DNA of 64,000 nucleotides from Trema orientale (Eukaryota > Streptophyta > Magnoliopsida > Rosales > Cannabaceae): the NCBI GenBank assembly GCA_002914845.1, contig JXTC01000283.1, positions 277,097 to 341,096 of the forward strand, written 5' to 3'. This document shows positions 10,393-22,400 of this stretch, one piece after another. Made by a program: the position numbers and the translations under genes. Below the pieces are notes generated by a model that had not been told where the DNA came from, did not search any database, and saw only the letters and a list, made by a program, of their open reading frames with translations. Each line of letters starts with the position of its first letter. Position 1 is the first letter of the stretch.

Positions 10393-12375
10393 TCAGATTT
10401 CAGTTTGATCTGAAGAAAGATTGAAGACTGATCTCAGATATCCAATTTCTCGATAACCTGTAGCTAAAATCTGGCGTACTAATGCATTTGACATGAGACC
10501 CATCTTTATTATATCAGAATGTAACATCATCACATCTATTATATGCTTAGATTGAAAGTGCCCTTGTAACATGACAATGTAAGTTAATACATCTGGTTGC
10601 AAACCACAGCATCTCATGTCCGAGAAAAACTTAGTTGCCTTGAATATCTGGCCTTCTCTGCACAAACCGTGGATTAAAGCAGTATACATAACAAGATTTG
10701 GGGACATTGCATTGGTTTCACTAATAGTATAACCAGCTCTGGTTTTCTCCAGAAAAAGTTCAATTGCTTGGGAAGTCTTTCCATCCTTACACAGACCATC
10801 TATCAAGCAACTGACTGTGATAACATTGGGGGAGAGGCCCGCCTCTAACATCTCCTTCTCTAGCCGAAAAGCCTCTTTCATATTGCCATCTTTACAATGA
10901 CCATCAATCAAAGCTGTGTAAGCTATAACATCGGGTAAAAGCCTCTCACTCAACATTTCTTGGTTAAAACTCAAGGCAGCTTCCATGTTCCCAAGCTTGC
11001 AATAACCGTCAATTAAAGTAGAGAAGGTAATCATATTGGGTTCTATACCGATCTCAGTCATTTCAGAAAGCAACTCCAACGCCTTCTCCATATTGCCTTC
11101 GCTACAGTACCCATCAATCAGTGAATTATATGTCACAGTATTCACAACAACCCTGTCTCTCCTCATGCTTTGCAACAAGTCATCAGCTTCTCCGACCCTC
11201 CCCAAAGAACAAAGGCCCTTGATCAGTATGCTGTAAGTGAAAACATCTGGTGAAATTCCATATTTTTTCATCTCCAAAGTAAGTTCCTTAACCTCAGATA
11301 GTTTTTCTGCTCCAAGGTAGCTTTTAATCAAATGATTATATACAAATACATTAGGAACAACACCAAACTTAACCATATGCACAAAGAAGTTCCTTGCAGC
11401 TACAAGTTCACCTAACTTGCTAAGTGCATTAATTAGGATACCAAAGGTCACCACATTTGGCTTCAGGCCATGACCTAGCAATTGGTGGTACAAGACAACG
11501 GCTTGTTTGAGATTGCCCAATTTGCAATACCCATCCATCAGAGAATTGTAGGTGTACAAGTTAGGGAACACACCAGCCTCCTCCATTTTCCTAAACACAC
11601 TTTCTGCTTCAAGCATTTTTCCCTGATTACATAAACCATGAATAACGGTCGTGAAGATCACGACAGTTGCCTCAATCCCCTTCTCACGCATTTCATCAAA
11701 CACCTCAAGTGCCTGCAAGAGATCACCTTTCCTACAGCAACCATCGATCAAAACACCATAAGTAATCACATCAGGACACAACCCACGAGAACCCATTTCC
11801 CTATAAACCTCCCATATCGAATCAAACCGGCCCTTCTTCACCAACCCATCTAGGATCGCATTACAAGACCGCAATGAGGGCAACCCACCAATCGTTTGGT
11901 ACACCCACACGGCTTCATCAACATGACCCATTTCACACAACACAACAATTAAGACTCCAAACACTTCGGGACTGAATCTCGAGCTCTCTACACGGCTAAG
12001 CGCATTGAAAACCAAGTGAGAGGCACCCCGGGGTTCGGAGAACTTATGGAGCTCTTCAATGAACTCTTTCATCAAACATTTGGCCTTCAGGAACAGCTTG
12101 GCCCCAGCTAAGACATGGAGAACCGCTGAATAAAGCTCCGGGTTCCTTTTCGGGTGAACCCGTTTCGATTCGATATCGAAAATTTCTAAAGCTTGCCTTG
12201 GCGTTTTGGAGCTAAGTATGGCGTTTGCCACATCATAAGGCGATGAAGAAGACGACCATGATGATGATGATGATGGTGAACCAAAGACTGGTCTTGTTGA
12301 TATGGTGTGTTGATGATACCTTGTGTACAAGGCTACGGATTTTGGGAGCAACGAAAGCTTCATTGTGGCTCTCAT
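10393..12375 (-). CDS. P-class pentatricopeptide repeat protein
   Basis: Single exon, 660 aa. The N-terminus (MRATMKLSLLPKSVALYTRYHQ) is rich in basic and Ser residues and fits a mitochondrial or plastid transit peptide, followed by a Ser-rich stretch (about 35-46). About 13 or 14 tandem 35-residue P-type repeats cover residues about 137-640, with the regular pattern 'P(D/N)VxTYxxLIDGxCKxGxxxxA'. There is no E or DYW tail, so a role in organelle RNA stability, splicing or translation is more likely than editing. One repeat (about 545-560) carries a short insertion. The best remembered match is At5g61400. Two in-frame Met codons lie close together at the start (residues 1 and 5); the first is used here. 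Confidence 0.92.
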   Translation of the reverse strand: MRATMKLSLLPKSVALYTRYHQHTISTRPVFGSPSSSSSWSSSSSPYDVANAILSSKTPRQALEIFDIESKRVHPKRNPELYSAVLHVLAGAKLFLKAKCLMKEFIEELHKFSEPRGASHLVFNALSRVESSRFSPEVFGVLIVVLCEMGHVDEAVWVYQTIGGLPSLRSCNAILDGLVKKGRFDSIWEVYREMGSRGLCPDVITYGVLIDGCCRKGDLLQALEVFDEMREKGIEATVVIFTTVIHGLCNQGKMLEAESVFRKMEEAGVFPNLYTYNSLMDGYCKLGNLKQAVVLYHQLLGHGLKPNVVTFGILINALSKLGELVAARNFFVHMVKFGVVPNVFVYNHLIKSYLGAEKLSEVKELTLEMKKYGISPDVFTYSILIKGLCSLGRVGEADDLLQSMRRDRVVVNTVTYNSLIDGYCSEGNMEKALELLSEMTEIGIEPNMITFSTLIDGYCKLGNMEAALSFNQEMLSERLLPDVIAYTALIDGHCKDGNMKEAFRLEKEMLEAGLSPNVITVSCLIDGLCKDGKTSQAIELFLEKTRAGYTISETNAMSPNLVMYTALIHGLCREGQIFKATKFFSDMRCCGLQPDVLTYIVMLQGHFQSKHIIDVMMLHSDIIKMGLMSNALVRQILATGYREIGYLRSVFNLSSDQTEI

Positions 12376-12944
12376 ACGACTCCGAAGTTGAGTCCATCTA
12401 TGTTGTCAGTTGTCGCCACTCTTTGAGTAGACTACTTCAGCTTTAGCAGGTTTTACTTTTGATTATAGAACTTTGCCAAGTTGAACATAAAATGAGTGCA
12501 AGTGTAACTAGCATACACGTATAACGGATTTTGTACATTAATTTTAGAATAAGTTACAAAATAAACTATTTGTTTTCACCTTTTCTTTAAAAAAAAAAGC
12601 AATTGAATTTATTGATATAGTTTTTCAAAATTTCACTGTTAGTGAATAAAAATTGAAATCTACATAATATGTTGCTTATTTAAGTAGTCAAACACAGTGT
12701 TTATTTTGTTTTGTTACCGTTTTTTAGATTTATATTTGTTTGCTTAAGAATGGAGGATACACTTCGTATTCGCGCAGAAAAATTTTAACTTAATCCATGA
12801 GAATTTTTCTTTTAGGTAAAAAGGAAATTTGTTATTAAAATAAATCAATTGCTATAATATGAACAATACAAATAAAAATTTTCAAATTACAAAACAAACC
12901 ATTGACATAGATTAAACTAATCCTAGCACATATACGAATCATTT
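12376..12944. other. Upstream region of a PPR gene
   Basis: AT-rich DNA 5' of the minus-strand PPR gene, which should hold its promoter. No specific site was recognised. Confidence 0.45.
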
Positions 12945-13445
12945 TAGGGATGACAATTATACCAGCCAATCCTAATAGGGTGAGTAATACTTGACTATTT
13001 GAGTAAATATAGTGGGTACGGTACTAATTGAAAAACTCGATCCGAGGCACCCTGCGTATATGACATGTACCCGACTGGATTAATTATATATATATAAAAT
13101 AAAAAATATATATTAAGTATATGTATAATTTATGTAAAATATATATAAATAAATATGTATATATCAAAATCAGGTTGTATTATTGAGGTATTATTAACTT
13201 TAGTATATAATATTGTCATTTGATTTTTTTTTCCTCTTTAAATTCATATTTCTTTTTACTTTTCAAAATATTCATTTAATATTTTTTAAAATTTTTTTTA
13301 CCGAGTATGGGTACCAGGTAATACTGGAACCTGCCCCCGCAAACTTAAACAGATAAAATGGGGCAAGTATGGGTTTGATTTTTCCCTGCAGGTACGGGGG
13401 TCAGGTATCCATACCCGATCCGAACCCGCCTTGTTGCCATCCCTA
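12945..13445. mobile_element. Non-autonomous hAT-like element, related family
   Basis: It begins tagggatgacaat and ends gttgccatcccta, a short inverted terminal repeat. Subterminal parts hold gggtac/gtaccc and cccga/tcggg words in both orientations, as in copies at 1092 and 51627 but with a different core. The 8-bp flanks match poorly (aatcattt and agcccttt), so the insertion is old or the ends are off by a few bases. Confidence 0.55.
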
Positions 13446-14805
13446 AGCCCTTTATTTCTGGGATGAAAAATAAAACGACAAGAGTCACTGATATCTCTTA
13501 ATAAAAAATTTGTATAACTAACAATATTGCTAGACATAATATTAGAGCAGTTCACCATACTCAAAACAACTTTGAAAGTAATTTATACCGCGTGGACAAT
13601 GAATCCTAAAGACACCACAAGATTGAGATCTTCATCATCTCAAAGCATAGCACCAGATCTGATAAATTCCATTCTTGTGAACCATGCAATACCTACATTG
13701 AATTTCTTCCAGAATTAGATCATAGCAGATTCGTATCTAAAAGAAAAACACAAAAGACAAATAAAAAATAGAAAAAACCTATACAGATCTAAAATATAGT
13801 ATGACAATAAACAAAAACAAACAAAACCTATACAGATCTAAAATCTGATAAGACAAAACTCCCATAAGAATAAATTTTAGGAACAAGACCTTCACACAAG
13901 TGAGATGATTATTAAAAACAAACAAAAATAAGAGAAATCCTACAGGAGAGGGAGATGAATGATCCCCTTCTCCAGTGAGATTATTCATCCCCTTCTCCAG
14001 TGAGAAAGAAAAAGCGATAGAAAGGAAGAAGAAAATGGAGTTTTGAGAGAGAGAGAGAGAGAGGGGGGAAGGGTGATTAATGATATTTCATTAATACATG
14101 AGAATTTTGAAAGAACTTGAAAAATAAAAATTAATGATCAAGACTGTAATTTTTTAAAATACAAATTTTTTGTGAATAATCCTGTGGAGCATAAACCTAT
14201 GAAGGATCTTTTACTATGTTATAATCCGGTTTTAATTCTATTATTCTAAAATGGAAAACAATGGTTCTTTAGCTTTTTAAAAATCTAAATGTTAGTTCTT
14301 TTTAGCAATGTTAAATGTTAGTCATTTAACAATGGTTCTTGTTAAATGACTATTTTTTTTCGATTTCTCGGACCAAGACTATAATTGATTTTGTTTAAAG
14401 ATAATTAAACTGCCCTTTAATTTAAATGAATAAGGGCTCATGGAAAAATAATTTTCGAAGTTACCAAAATAATAATTTCATTTCCCTGGAAAATATTGTA
14501 ATTTTCGTATACTCTACAGAAAAAAAAAAAAAAAAAGAAAAGAGATGATTAACCTTTTCTTTTTTTTAATATGAAAGAAGGGATGAATAACTTTTTATTC
14601 TTTGCATTTTGATGTTTGTTAAGTTTACACTTTACTTTTGGCTATCATCAACATATTTATATTTTTATGATTAATATTCAATGTTAATATAGAGTTTACC
14701 AAAATATCGTTTTCCACTTTAAATATATATAGATTAAAAAAATACTTTAAATTTAAAACTAATTAACATTAATAACTAAAATAAAAAGAAATTAGGATAG
14801 TGAGT
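13446..14805. other. Intergenic DNA with small direct repeats
   Basis: Short direct repeats are visible: acctatacagatctaaaat at about 13778 and 13827, and ccccttctccagtgaga at about 13960 and 13989. A (GA)n tract lies near 14045-14063. No gene is supported. Confidence 0.5.
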
Positions 14806-14930
14806 GGGGCTAGCTCAGTAGGTGGGGTGTGGTATAGTGGGAATTAAATATTAGATCGGGAGTTCGACTTCTAAGGTGCGTGAGTAAAATAATAAGTGAA
14901 GGTCATTAGTTAAGTTCATTATTTAAAAAA
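14806..14930 (+). mobile_element. tRNA-derived SINE, family 1 (plus-strand copy)
   Basis: It has a pol III box A (tagctcagtaggtgg) at about 14811 and a box B-like gagttcgacttc about 45 bp downstream, as in a tRNA-derived SINE head. The tail ggtcattagttaag is shared with the minus-strand copies at 18667-18820, 19076-19230 and 35625-35764. Promoter spacing fits pol III. No target-site duplication was resolved for this copy. Confidence 0.7.
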
Positions 14931-15185
14931 TAATTATAAATATTAAAAATGAAATTAAAAATATGCCAAAAAAATCATTCAGGTGTGAGTTATGAATAAT
15001 CTTTAAATTTGAATTTCTTTTTAAGTATAAAAGTTTATACTCAATGATCAAAATTAAAGTTTAAGTTATAATAAATATAAATTAGTACAAATTTTAAACA
15101 TGAAAATCACTGTTGATAATAGCAAAAAGGCAGGGTCTAAATTTGTTAAACGAATAAGGTATAAAAAAAATTAACCTAAAAAAAA

Positions 15186-15753
15186 TCTATATCTATATAT
15201 ATATTAAGCTTGGAGCAGAGAGAGTGTAAAAACTCTGATAGCTTCTTTGATCACCATTCTATTTTTAAAATTTTTAGAAAAATCTTAATTTTTTCATGAT
15301 ATGATTGGTCCTATTATTATTTTTCTTTGCTATAATTGGTTGAAATATATATTTGTATTATGTAATATTATATTTAGTTTAATATTAATGATACTTTATA
15401 TTAAATTTAGTTTATCGAACAAATAGCTGTGACACATTCGTTGTATCAAAATAAATGTAAAAATAAATACATTGTTTAACTAATACCTGTGATACATTCG
15501 TTGCATCAAAATAAATGTAAAAATAAATACATTGTTTAATGTTTTATATAATATTATATTTAATTTAATATTAATTATACCTTATATTAAATTTAGTTCA
15601 TTGAATAAAAAATTATGTAATATTCATCTCATCAAAATAAATATAGAGATAAATACATTCTTTAATATTGTAATATATTAAACATAACTATAAGTTAAGC
15701 CTAATATATGAAATATTAATACCATATCGCGCAAAGCGCGGTATAACATCTAG
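15186..15753 (+). mobile_element. Non-autonomous Helitron
   Basis: The 5' end starts tctatatctatatatata, preceded by A. The 3' end has a GC-rich hairpin (cgcgcaaagcgcg, 15728-15740) about 10 bp before the terminal CTAG, followed by T. These are the classic Helitron termini (TC ... hairpin ... CTRR, inserted between A and T). The interior (568 bp) is AT-rich with a partial internal duplication around 15425-15540 (acattcgttg(t/c)atcaaaataaatg). No Rep/helicase is encoded. It ends about 230 bp upstream of the next PPR start codon, so it forms part of that gene's upstream region. Confidence 0.88.
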
Positions 15754-15981
15754 TTATTACTAAAATAGAGACCAATAGTAATTATATTGCCCTAGAATTG
15801 ATTCGGCTCGTTTATAGTACATATGCGTCGAGAGTTTTTCTTTTTTTTCTTCTTCTTCTTCTTTTTTTTTTTTTTTTTTTTTTTTCTGTGGTGAAAATCG
15901 TAGTAATATACGTCGAGAGTTGGTTTTGTCACTTTTTAGTATCCGAAATGTCGTGACCGATCGATTATAAAAAGCTCTCAA

Positions 15982-17631
15982 ATGTTAGTTGAAGTAAACG
16001 TTGTTGCCAAACCATCATCAACATCTTGTGCTTCACATCCGCAAAACCTCTTCAATCTATTGGAGAGTTGCAACTCCATTACAAAACTTAAACAGATCCA
16101 TACTCAAATAGTCATTAATGGCTTCACCCAGAAAAACTTCCTTCTTGTTAAGCTGCTATTCTTCTACGTTTACTCTGGTTATCTCAAACCAGCGCTAAGC
16201 GTTTTTGAAAATATTGAGAAGCCAAGCACTACCGTTTGGAACCAAATAATCAAAGGACATGGTCGAAGCGAGACCCCAGAAAAATCAGTTGAATGCTACA
16301 ACCGAATGGTGGAGACAGAAGCTACGCCAGATGGGTATACGTATTCGTTTCTTCTTAATGCTTGTGCCAGGTCTGGGTTGTTGAGAGAAGGGGAACAGGT
16401 TCATGGGAGAGTTTTCGCAAAAGGGTATTGCTCTAATCTCTTTGTTCAAACAAATTTGGTGAATTTTTATGCAGTTAGTGGGGGAGCTAGTCGTGTTGAG
16501 TGTGCACGCCGAGTGTTCGACGATATGCCCGAGAGGAATGTAGTTAGCTGGAATACCTTGCTTAAGGGTTATGTGAAGTGCGGAGATATCGACGGGGCGC
16601 GAAGAGTTTTTGATGAGATGCCAGACAGGAATGTTGTCTCTTGGACGACAATGGTGGCGGGGTGTGCCAAAAATGGGAAGTCTAAGCTAGCTTTGTATCT
16701 GTTTCATCAGATGAGGAGAGCCCACGTGGAGTTGGACCAGGTGGCATTAGTGGCAGCATTATCAGCGTGTGCTGAGTTAGGAGATTTGGAGTTGGGAAGA
16801 TGGATTCACTGGTATATTGAAGAAGAATTCTATGTAAAAAACCAGCAATTGTTGGTGTCCTTGAACAATGCTCTCATTCACATGTATGCTAGCTGTGGTG
16901 TTACTGATGAAGCATATGAAGTATTCAAAAAGATGCCAAAGAGGAGTAGTGTTTCATGGACAACCATCATCACTGGGTTTGCAAAACAGGGTCATGGGGA
17001 AGAAGCCCTTCATGTCTTTAGGAGGATGTTAAGCTCAGAAGTGAGTGAATTAAGACCTGATGAGATTACCTTCATCGGGGCTCTCTGTGCTTGCAGCCAT
17101 GCCGGACTTGTCGACGAGGGACGCCATATTTTCAAATTCATGACTCAGACTTTGGGAATCAGCCCAACGATTGAGCACTACGGATGCATGGTTGACCTCT
17201 TGAGCCGTGCTGGATTCCTCCATGAAGCACAGAGGCTTATTGAAACTATGCCAATGAAGCCAAACGAAGCTATCTGGGGTGCTCTCTTGGGTGGTTGTAG
17301 ACTTCACAAGAATGCCGAGCTTGCATCAAATGTTGCTCGAAAATTAACGTTCGAAGAGGATCCTGATCAAGCCGCAGGCTATCTTGTTCTGTTGTCAAAT
17401 GTTTACGCAGCTGCTCAAAGGTGGGTAGACGTTGCTTTTGTGAGACGGAGGATGGTTCAGATGGGCGTGAGAAAGCCTCCCGGTCGAAGCAATATTCAGA
17501 TCGATGGTGTTATTCATGATTTTGTTGCTGGTGACACTACTCACAGGCACGCTTCATCTATCTATAAAATGCTTGATGAGATCTACAAAATCGACACAAG
17601 AGATACGCCTTCATATGTTGAAGAATTTTGA
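15982..17631 (+). CDS. PPR protein, PLS class with E/E+ tail
   Basis: Single exon, 549 aa. The start is close to an upstream stop-rich region and the N-terminus is Ser/Thr-rich, with 'LLESCNSITKLKQIHTQIVINGF' motifs typical of PLS proteins. PLS repeats run from about residue 55 to 430 (paired phrases such as NVVSWNTLLKGYVKCGDIDGA and NVVSWTTMVAGCAKNGKSKLA). An E motif follows at about 431-505 (AIWGALLGGCRLHKNAELA ... KPPGRSNIQID) and E+ at about 506-535. There is no DYW domain. The probable role is site recognition in organelle C-to-U RNA editing. It is divergently placed from the minus-strand PPR gene 3.6 kb to the left. Confidence 0.92.
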   Translation: MLVEVNVVAKPSSTSCASHPQNLFNLLESCNSITKLKQIHTQIVINGFTQKNFLLVKLLFFYVYSGYLKPALSVFENIEKPSTTVWNQIIKGHGRSETPEKSVECYNRMVETEATPDGYTYSFLLNACARSGLLREGEQVHGRVFAKGYCSNLFVQTNLVNFYAVSGGASRVECARRVFDDMPERNVVSWNTLLKGYVKCGDIDGARRVFDEMPDRNVVSWTTMVAGCAKNGKSKLALYLFHQMRRAHVELDQVALVAALSACAELGDLELGRWIHWYIEEEFYVKNQQLLVSLNNALIHMYASCGVTDEAYEVFKKMPKRSSVSWTTIITGFAKQGHGEEALHVFRRMLSSEVSELRPDEITFIGALCACSHAGLVDEGRHIFKFMTQTLGISPTIEHYGCMVDLLSRAGFLHEAQRLIETMPMKPNEAIWGALLGGCRLHKNAELASNVARKLTFEEDPDQAAGYLVLLSNVYAAAQRWVDVAFVRRRMVQMGVRKPPGRSNIQIDGVIHDFVAGDTTHRHASSIYKMLDEIYKIDTRDTPSYVEEF

Positions 17632-18221
17632 GTTATCAAGGTCATTTTTCTTTACACCTTTAAACTGTGCTAGCATCTGAGTGTCCATTGAGGTGGCTAG
17701 TGACCTCTATGGATATCTGTGATATACCATTTCACATGATATGCAATTATGCATCCCCAGGATTGCTTGAATTGGGCAGGACTCTCCTGCAGCCGCAATC
17801 TGCCAAGATGGTTTTTAGAAGTTTGTCCAAAACGTTATTACCAGTGAGGAATTAATTATTACATCCACTCATGTTATACGAATTAATTCACTACAGCAAG
17901 GTAAAGAGTAATGTTAGAGGTTCGAGCGCTTTATAGGCAAAGCTTAATCATTTTTTCTTTCATCAGTCCAATTAACTCAGCTGGTTGTGTCTCTTTCTCT
18001 CCTATACGTTCTTTTTTGAGGGTCTTAGTTTATTTCAGAGACTTGTATATACAATCATTACAATGTAAAACAGAACCAATTCCCCTAACTCTGTGACGGT
18101 AATGCTAAACATTTTGACAAACTATCTTGAAAAGGTAACTTCACCGAGATAGCATTATATTATTTGCCAGTAGTTAGTGTGCACTACTTTCCCTACCCCC
18201 CCCCCCCACTTTGTCAATCAA
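17632..18221. other. Region 3' of a PPR gene
   Basis: Likely 3' UTR and spacer. A C-run (about 18197-18208) is the only notable feature. Confidence 0.45.
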
Positions 18222-18361
18222 TGGTAAAGCATTTATTTTTAGTGTATTATTTTTTATTTCTCAAACTACTATTATTGGTCATCAATAAAAAGTTGGTAAG
18301 CATTTATTTGTAGTGTAGTCTTTTTCATTTCCCAGACTACTATTATTGGTCATCAATAAAA
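18222..18361. repeat. 70-bp tandem duplication
   Basis: Two adjacent units share ggtaa(a)gcatttatttttagtgta and ctactattattggtcatca followed by ataaaaag. The units differ at a few bases, so the duplication is not very recent. Confidence 0.75.
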
Positions 18362-18545
18362 AGCCAACATGGAACAACATGGAAAACTCAAATGGATCTC
18401 AAGATTTTCGCTTTCATTTTCTTTCTATCCAAATACAATCCCTGATCTGTACTCCTCCTTTATGCAACAGTTGTTGACCCATTTCACTCCAAGGTATTGC
18501 TTCCCATTTCGGTTGTTTTGAAAGCTTTGGTTGCAAACCCACATA

Positions 18546-18953
18546 AGGAATAAGATACCTAAATTCAAATCGTCATTTAACTTCCTTTCTGGGATTTCTT
18601 CAAACTAATCAAAGGCTTGTTTTCACGTCAACTTTCAACTCTTGAAATTGGATAAAGTTGGCATTTCTTTTTTTTTAAAAAAAAAGTGGGGTTTAACTAA
18701 TGACCACCACTTACTACAAATTAAAGGAAAATGACACCCACACTACCAAGATTTGAACTCCTGATCCCTAAACACACACAACCCTCAAACCGTTGATCAA
18801 CTGAGCTAACCCCAGTTGGCAAGTTGGCATTTGAAACAAGGCACTTTAAGGCTTTTTACATGGGCTGGGCCAGCTTAACGGCCCAAAACCATAAATCTTA
18901 CTAAGGAAGCAATCTAGCAAAACGCTCTGTCGTTTAATGTATATATACATCTA
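18546..18953. repeat. 408-bp duplicated block, copy 1
   Basis: This block is nearly identical to 18955-19362, including an embedded SINE with its target-site duplication. The two blocks meet at a single N (18954). Copy 1 ends atatatacatcta just before the N; in copy 2 the same phrase continues into the unique upstream region of the NEN gene. See the findings for the assembly interpretation. Confidence 0.9.
18667..18820 (-). mobile_element. tRNA-derived SINE, family 1 (in block copy 1)
   Basis: On the minus strand, box A reads ttagctcagttgatcaa and box B ggagttcaaatc, followed by a body ending ggtcattagttaaacccc and an A/T-rich tail. It is bounded by a perfect 12-bp target-site duplication, aagttggcattt, at 18655-18666 and 18821-18832. 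Confidence 0.85.
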
Positions 18954-18954
18954 N

Positions 18955-19362
18955 AGGAATAAGATACCTAAATTCAAATCTTCATTTAACTTCCTTTCTG
19001 GGATTTCTTCAAACTAATCAAAGGCTTGTTTTCACGTCAACTATCAACTCTTGAAATTGGATAAAGTTGGCATTTTTTTTTTTTTTAAAAAAAGTGGGAC
19101 TTAATTAATGACCACCACTTACTACAAATTAAAAGAAAATGACACACACACTACCAAGGTTTGAACCCTGACCCTCCAAACACACACACAACCCTCAAAC
19201 CGTGGACCAACTGAGCTAACCCCAGTTGGCAAGTTGGCATTTGAAACAAGGCACTTTAAGGCTTTTTGCATGGGCTGGGCCAGCTTAACGGCCCAAAACC
19301 ATAAATCTTACTAAGGAAGCAATCTAGCAAAACGCTCTGTCGTTTAATGTATATATACATCT
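18955..19362. repeat. 408-bp duplicated block, copy 2
   Basis: Second copy of the block at 18546-18953, with scattered substitutions and small indels, mainly in the A/T and CA runs. It runs directly into the presumed promoter of the NEN gene. Confidence 0.9.
19076..19230 (-). mobile_element. tRNA-derived SINE, family 1 (in block copy 2)
   Basis: The same insertion as in block copy 1, with the same aagttggcattt flanks (19064-19075 and 19231-19242). Because both blocks carry it at the same site, it was present before the block was doubled, or the doubling is an assembly artefact. Confidence 0.85.
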
Positions 19363-19489
19363 AGACTTGGCGCGTTTTTTGGGTGTCTTCTTCTAGCTTC
19401 AATCTCTCTCAGAGTCCCTCCTCAAACCAAACCCTCTCTCTCTACCTCTATATATATATATATATATTTATATAAATACTAATATAAAA

Positions 19490-22400
19490 ATGGGTTCGAG
19501 TGAAGATCGGTATGAGATAGCGTTCTTCGACGTGGAAACGACGGTTCCGACCCGACCCGGAATTGGATTTGCGATTTTGGAATTTGGGTCGATACTGGTT
19601 TGCCCTAGGAAGCTGGTGGAGCTGGAGAGCTACTCCACGCTGGTCCGACCCGCCGACCTTTCCCTCATTTCCACTTTGTCCGTACGCTGCAATGGCATTT
19701 CCCGCGACGCCGTCGTCGCCGCCCCAACTTTCCGTGACATCGCCGATAGAGTCTACGACATTCTCCATGGTTGGCCTTTTTTTTTTGTGTTGTTAAAATT
19801 GAGAAACTTGATACCATGTATGAAAAGCTATAAACTTTAAAAAAAAAATAAATAAATAAATAAAAACCCACCAAAAAGATTTGTCTTTTCTCGAGTCTGG
19901 TGCCATGTTTTTTTATTTTTTATTTTATTTTTGAGGTCTTAGTATATTCGAGCTCCAAGGATATGTCTCGTCATTTCAGGCGGGTCTTGGCTATAAATTG
20001 AGATGGATTCTTATCCGGGTTGCTCTTTTTCAAAAAAAAAAAATGTTTATATCATATAATATTGTGTTTACTGGTTTGGGTTTTGTGTATAGGACGCATA
20101 TGGGCAGGTCACAACATATTGAGATTTGATTGTGCTCGGATTCGGGAGGCTTTTGCTGATATTGGTAGACCTGCACCAGAGCCCAAGGGTACAATTGATT
20201 CATTAGCATTGTTGACTCAGAGGTTTGGTCGGAGAGCTGGTGACATGAAGGTATAATATGTGTGTGTGTGTGTGTGAATATAAGACATGTTTAAAGTCTG
20301 CTTAGTAAGTCGGACCACTAAATTTAATTTCTCTTTTATTCTGATTTTCTTGTTTTGAACATGTTTTGCATATAGAACCAAATACGTTGGAAGCTGTAAT
20401 CTTCTGCTTATGGCTTTTACTTTATTCTATTTATGACTTTGGTGTAAGACATGATTGATGGGTATTCTGTTACAAAATTTTGGAGTTGAACGAAAGAGCA
20501 GTATTTTAGTTTTTTGATTGTGTTTTTTAATGCTTGATACATCTGTATTTAACTGCAGATGGCCACCCTTGCAACGTATTTTGGGCTTGGGCAGCAGACG
20601 CATAGGTAATTTTCCAGACCTACTTTGCAGTAGCTTACATGGTGTTTTCTTCCGTTTGGCTAAATACGTATTCCCTTCTGTGATATTTCTTCAGGAGTTT
20701 GGACGATGTTCGAATGAATCTTGAAGTTCTCAAATATTGTGCAACAGTTTTGTTCTTGGTAAAAACTTCCTATCATTCAATGCCTTACCAGTACTATCCT
20801 GACAGTTCTTGTAGTTATTTTGTAGTTTTGTTATTTTAACTCAATTTTTGCCTTATGCTGCATTTTGTCATACTCATTTACTTGAAGAATATGTTCTTGA
20901 AAAACTGTTTCTACTCTTGTTGATTTCTAAGTTAGTCATAATCCATCAGACAAGCAGAACGTGTACTTCCCATTGTAGATTCTTTTCAACCAGTTTTTTT
21001 GTTAATTACATTCTTCTTGGTTCTGTCATCAGACATGGTTGATAGGACTTGATGTCCACGAGAAACTGAATTTCCCTTTGCCAAATGCCCATATTGGTTG
21101 AATTTTTGAGAAGTTCCAGCATAACAAATCTTAGCCATGGGACTGATTACGATGCGTCAGTTGCATCTGATCTAGCATTTCTCTGCTTCTATTTCCTGTT
21201 GTTCCTCTTCTCCTTTTTGATCAAGTGCTAATGTTTCATTCGTGTCCTGGGACTGATGTTTGTAGTGTGTGCATGCATCAGAGGATGTGGGTTAGGAATT
21301 TTCATTAGCCTACTTATTTCCTGAGCAGCAATATTTGGTTCTTTTCCATGACTGATGACAACTGATTTGAGTTCAGTATGTTGCCAACATCAGTTCTGCT
21401 CTTCAGTCTTGATTCTATATTTGATGGTTATATGCTTTTTTTTTTTTGATAAACCGGTTATATGCTTTATAAGCTTGCAATTATTCTCTAAAGGCCAACA
21501 GCCTTCAATTATTTGAACAGGATGGTCTCCATCCTAATTCTTTTGGACAAGGATTTTAGGTATCAGTGATCAATTGAAAGTTAGTCATTACTTTTGTGAA
21601 AATTAACTGTACTGGTGACATGATTACAGGAGTCAAGCCTCCCAGATATACTTACAACAAACAGTTGGGTTTCTCCAAACGCTATAACGAGAAGTCGTAG
21701 TATTAATGGAAAATCATCTCCAGAAGGACCAAGCCTAAGCGTTAATGCCCCCTCAGCAAGTTTGAATAATGGAAATAGCCAAGTAGTATCTTCTACAAAT
21801 CAAATAACAATTGAGAATCACCCAATATCATCTCTTATGGCTCCTGGCAGAGAAGAAGTCCCTAATCTGGTTGGATCTAATACACCTCGTCCAGATCCTT
21901 TTAATATGGCCCCACTCAGCAGTGAAATTGTAATAGAGTCTGACCCGACAGATGTTAACATGGAAGAGAAATCAATTCCAGTCTCACCTGATTTGTTGTC
22001 CACTGCTGCTGTTTATCAGTGTAACAACAGCTCCGTGGAATTTCTTGAGCCTGATGATGTTTCTATTCCTTCTATCAGTGCCTCCCTCGCTCCACTGTAT
22101 CCCGGGAGTCAAAAGATCAAGTTGTTGCACAAAGATAACAGTTTGCAGCTTCAATGTGCTCGTCTGAAAGTGCGTTTTGGAATAAGTTCAAAGTTTGTTG
22201 ATCATGCTGGCCGACCAAGGTTGAATTTTGTCGTCTACGCATCACCAAGTTTGTGTAGAGTTCTTGATTCATGTGATGGCATTGCCCAGAAGTTGTCTTT
22301 GGAGTCTGGCAGCAGCTCCGAATGGTGGCCTGTTGTGACTCGGAAAACTGGCTTCGTCAACTACCCAACAGTCAGATTGCAGTAAGTTTTTCCATCTTAT

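Noticed and set aside
14806..14930. A true tRNA gene
   Set aside because: Box A and box B words are present, but the sequence does not fold into a full cloverleaf and recurs as a SINE with a shared tail.
21762..22385. A 207-codon frame that looks like a separate gene
   Set aside because: It begins at a TTG codon and lies inside exon 5 of the NEN gene, with a stop created by the exon 5 splice donor.
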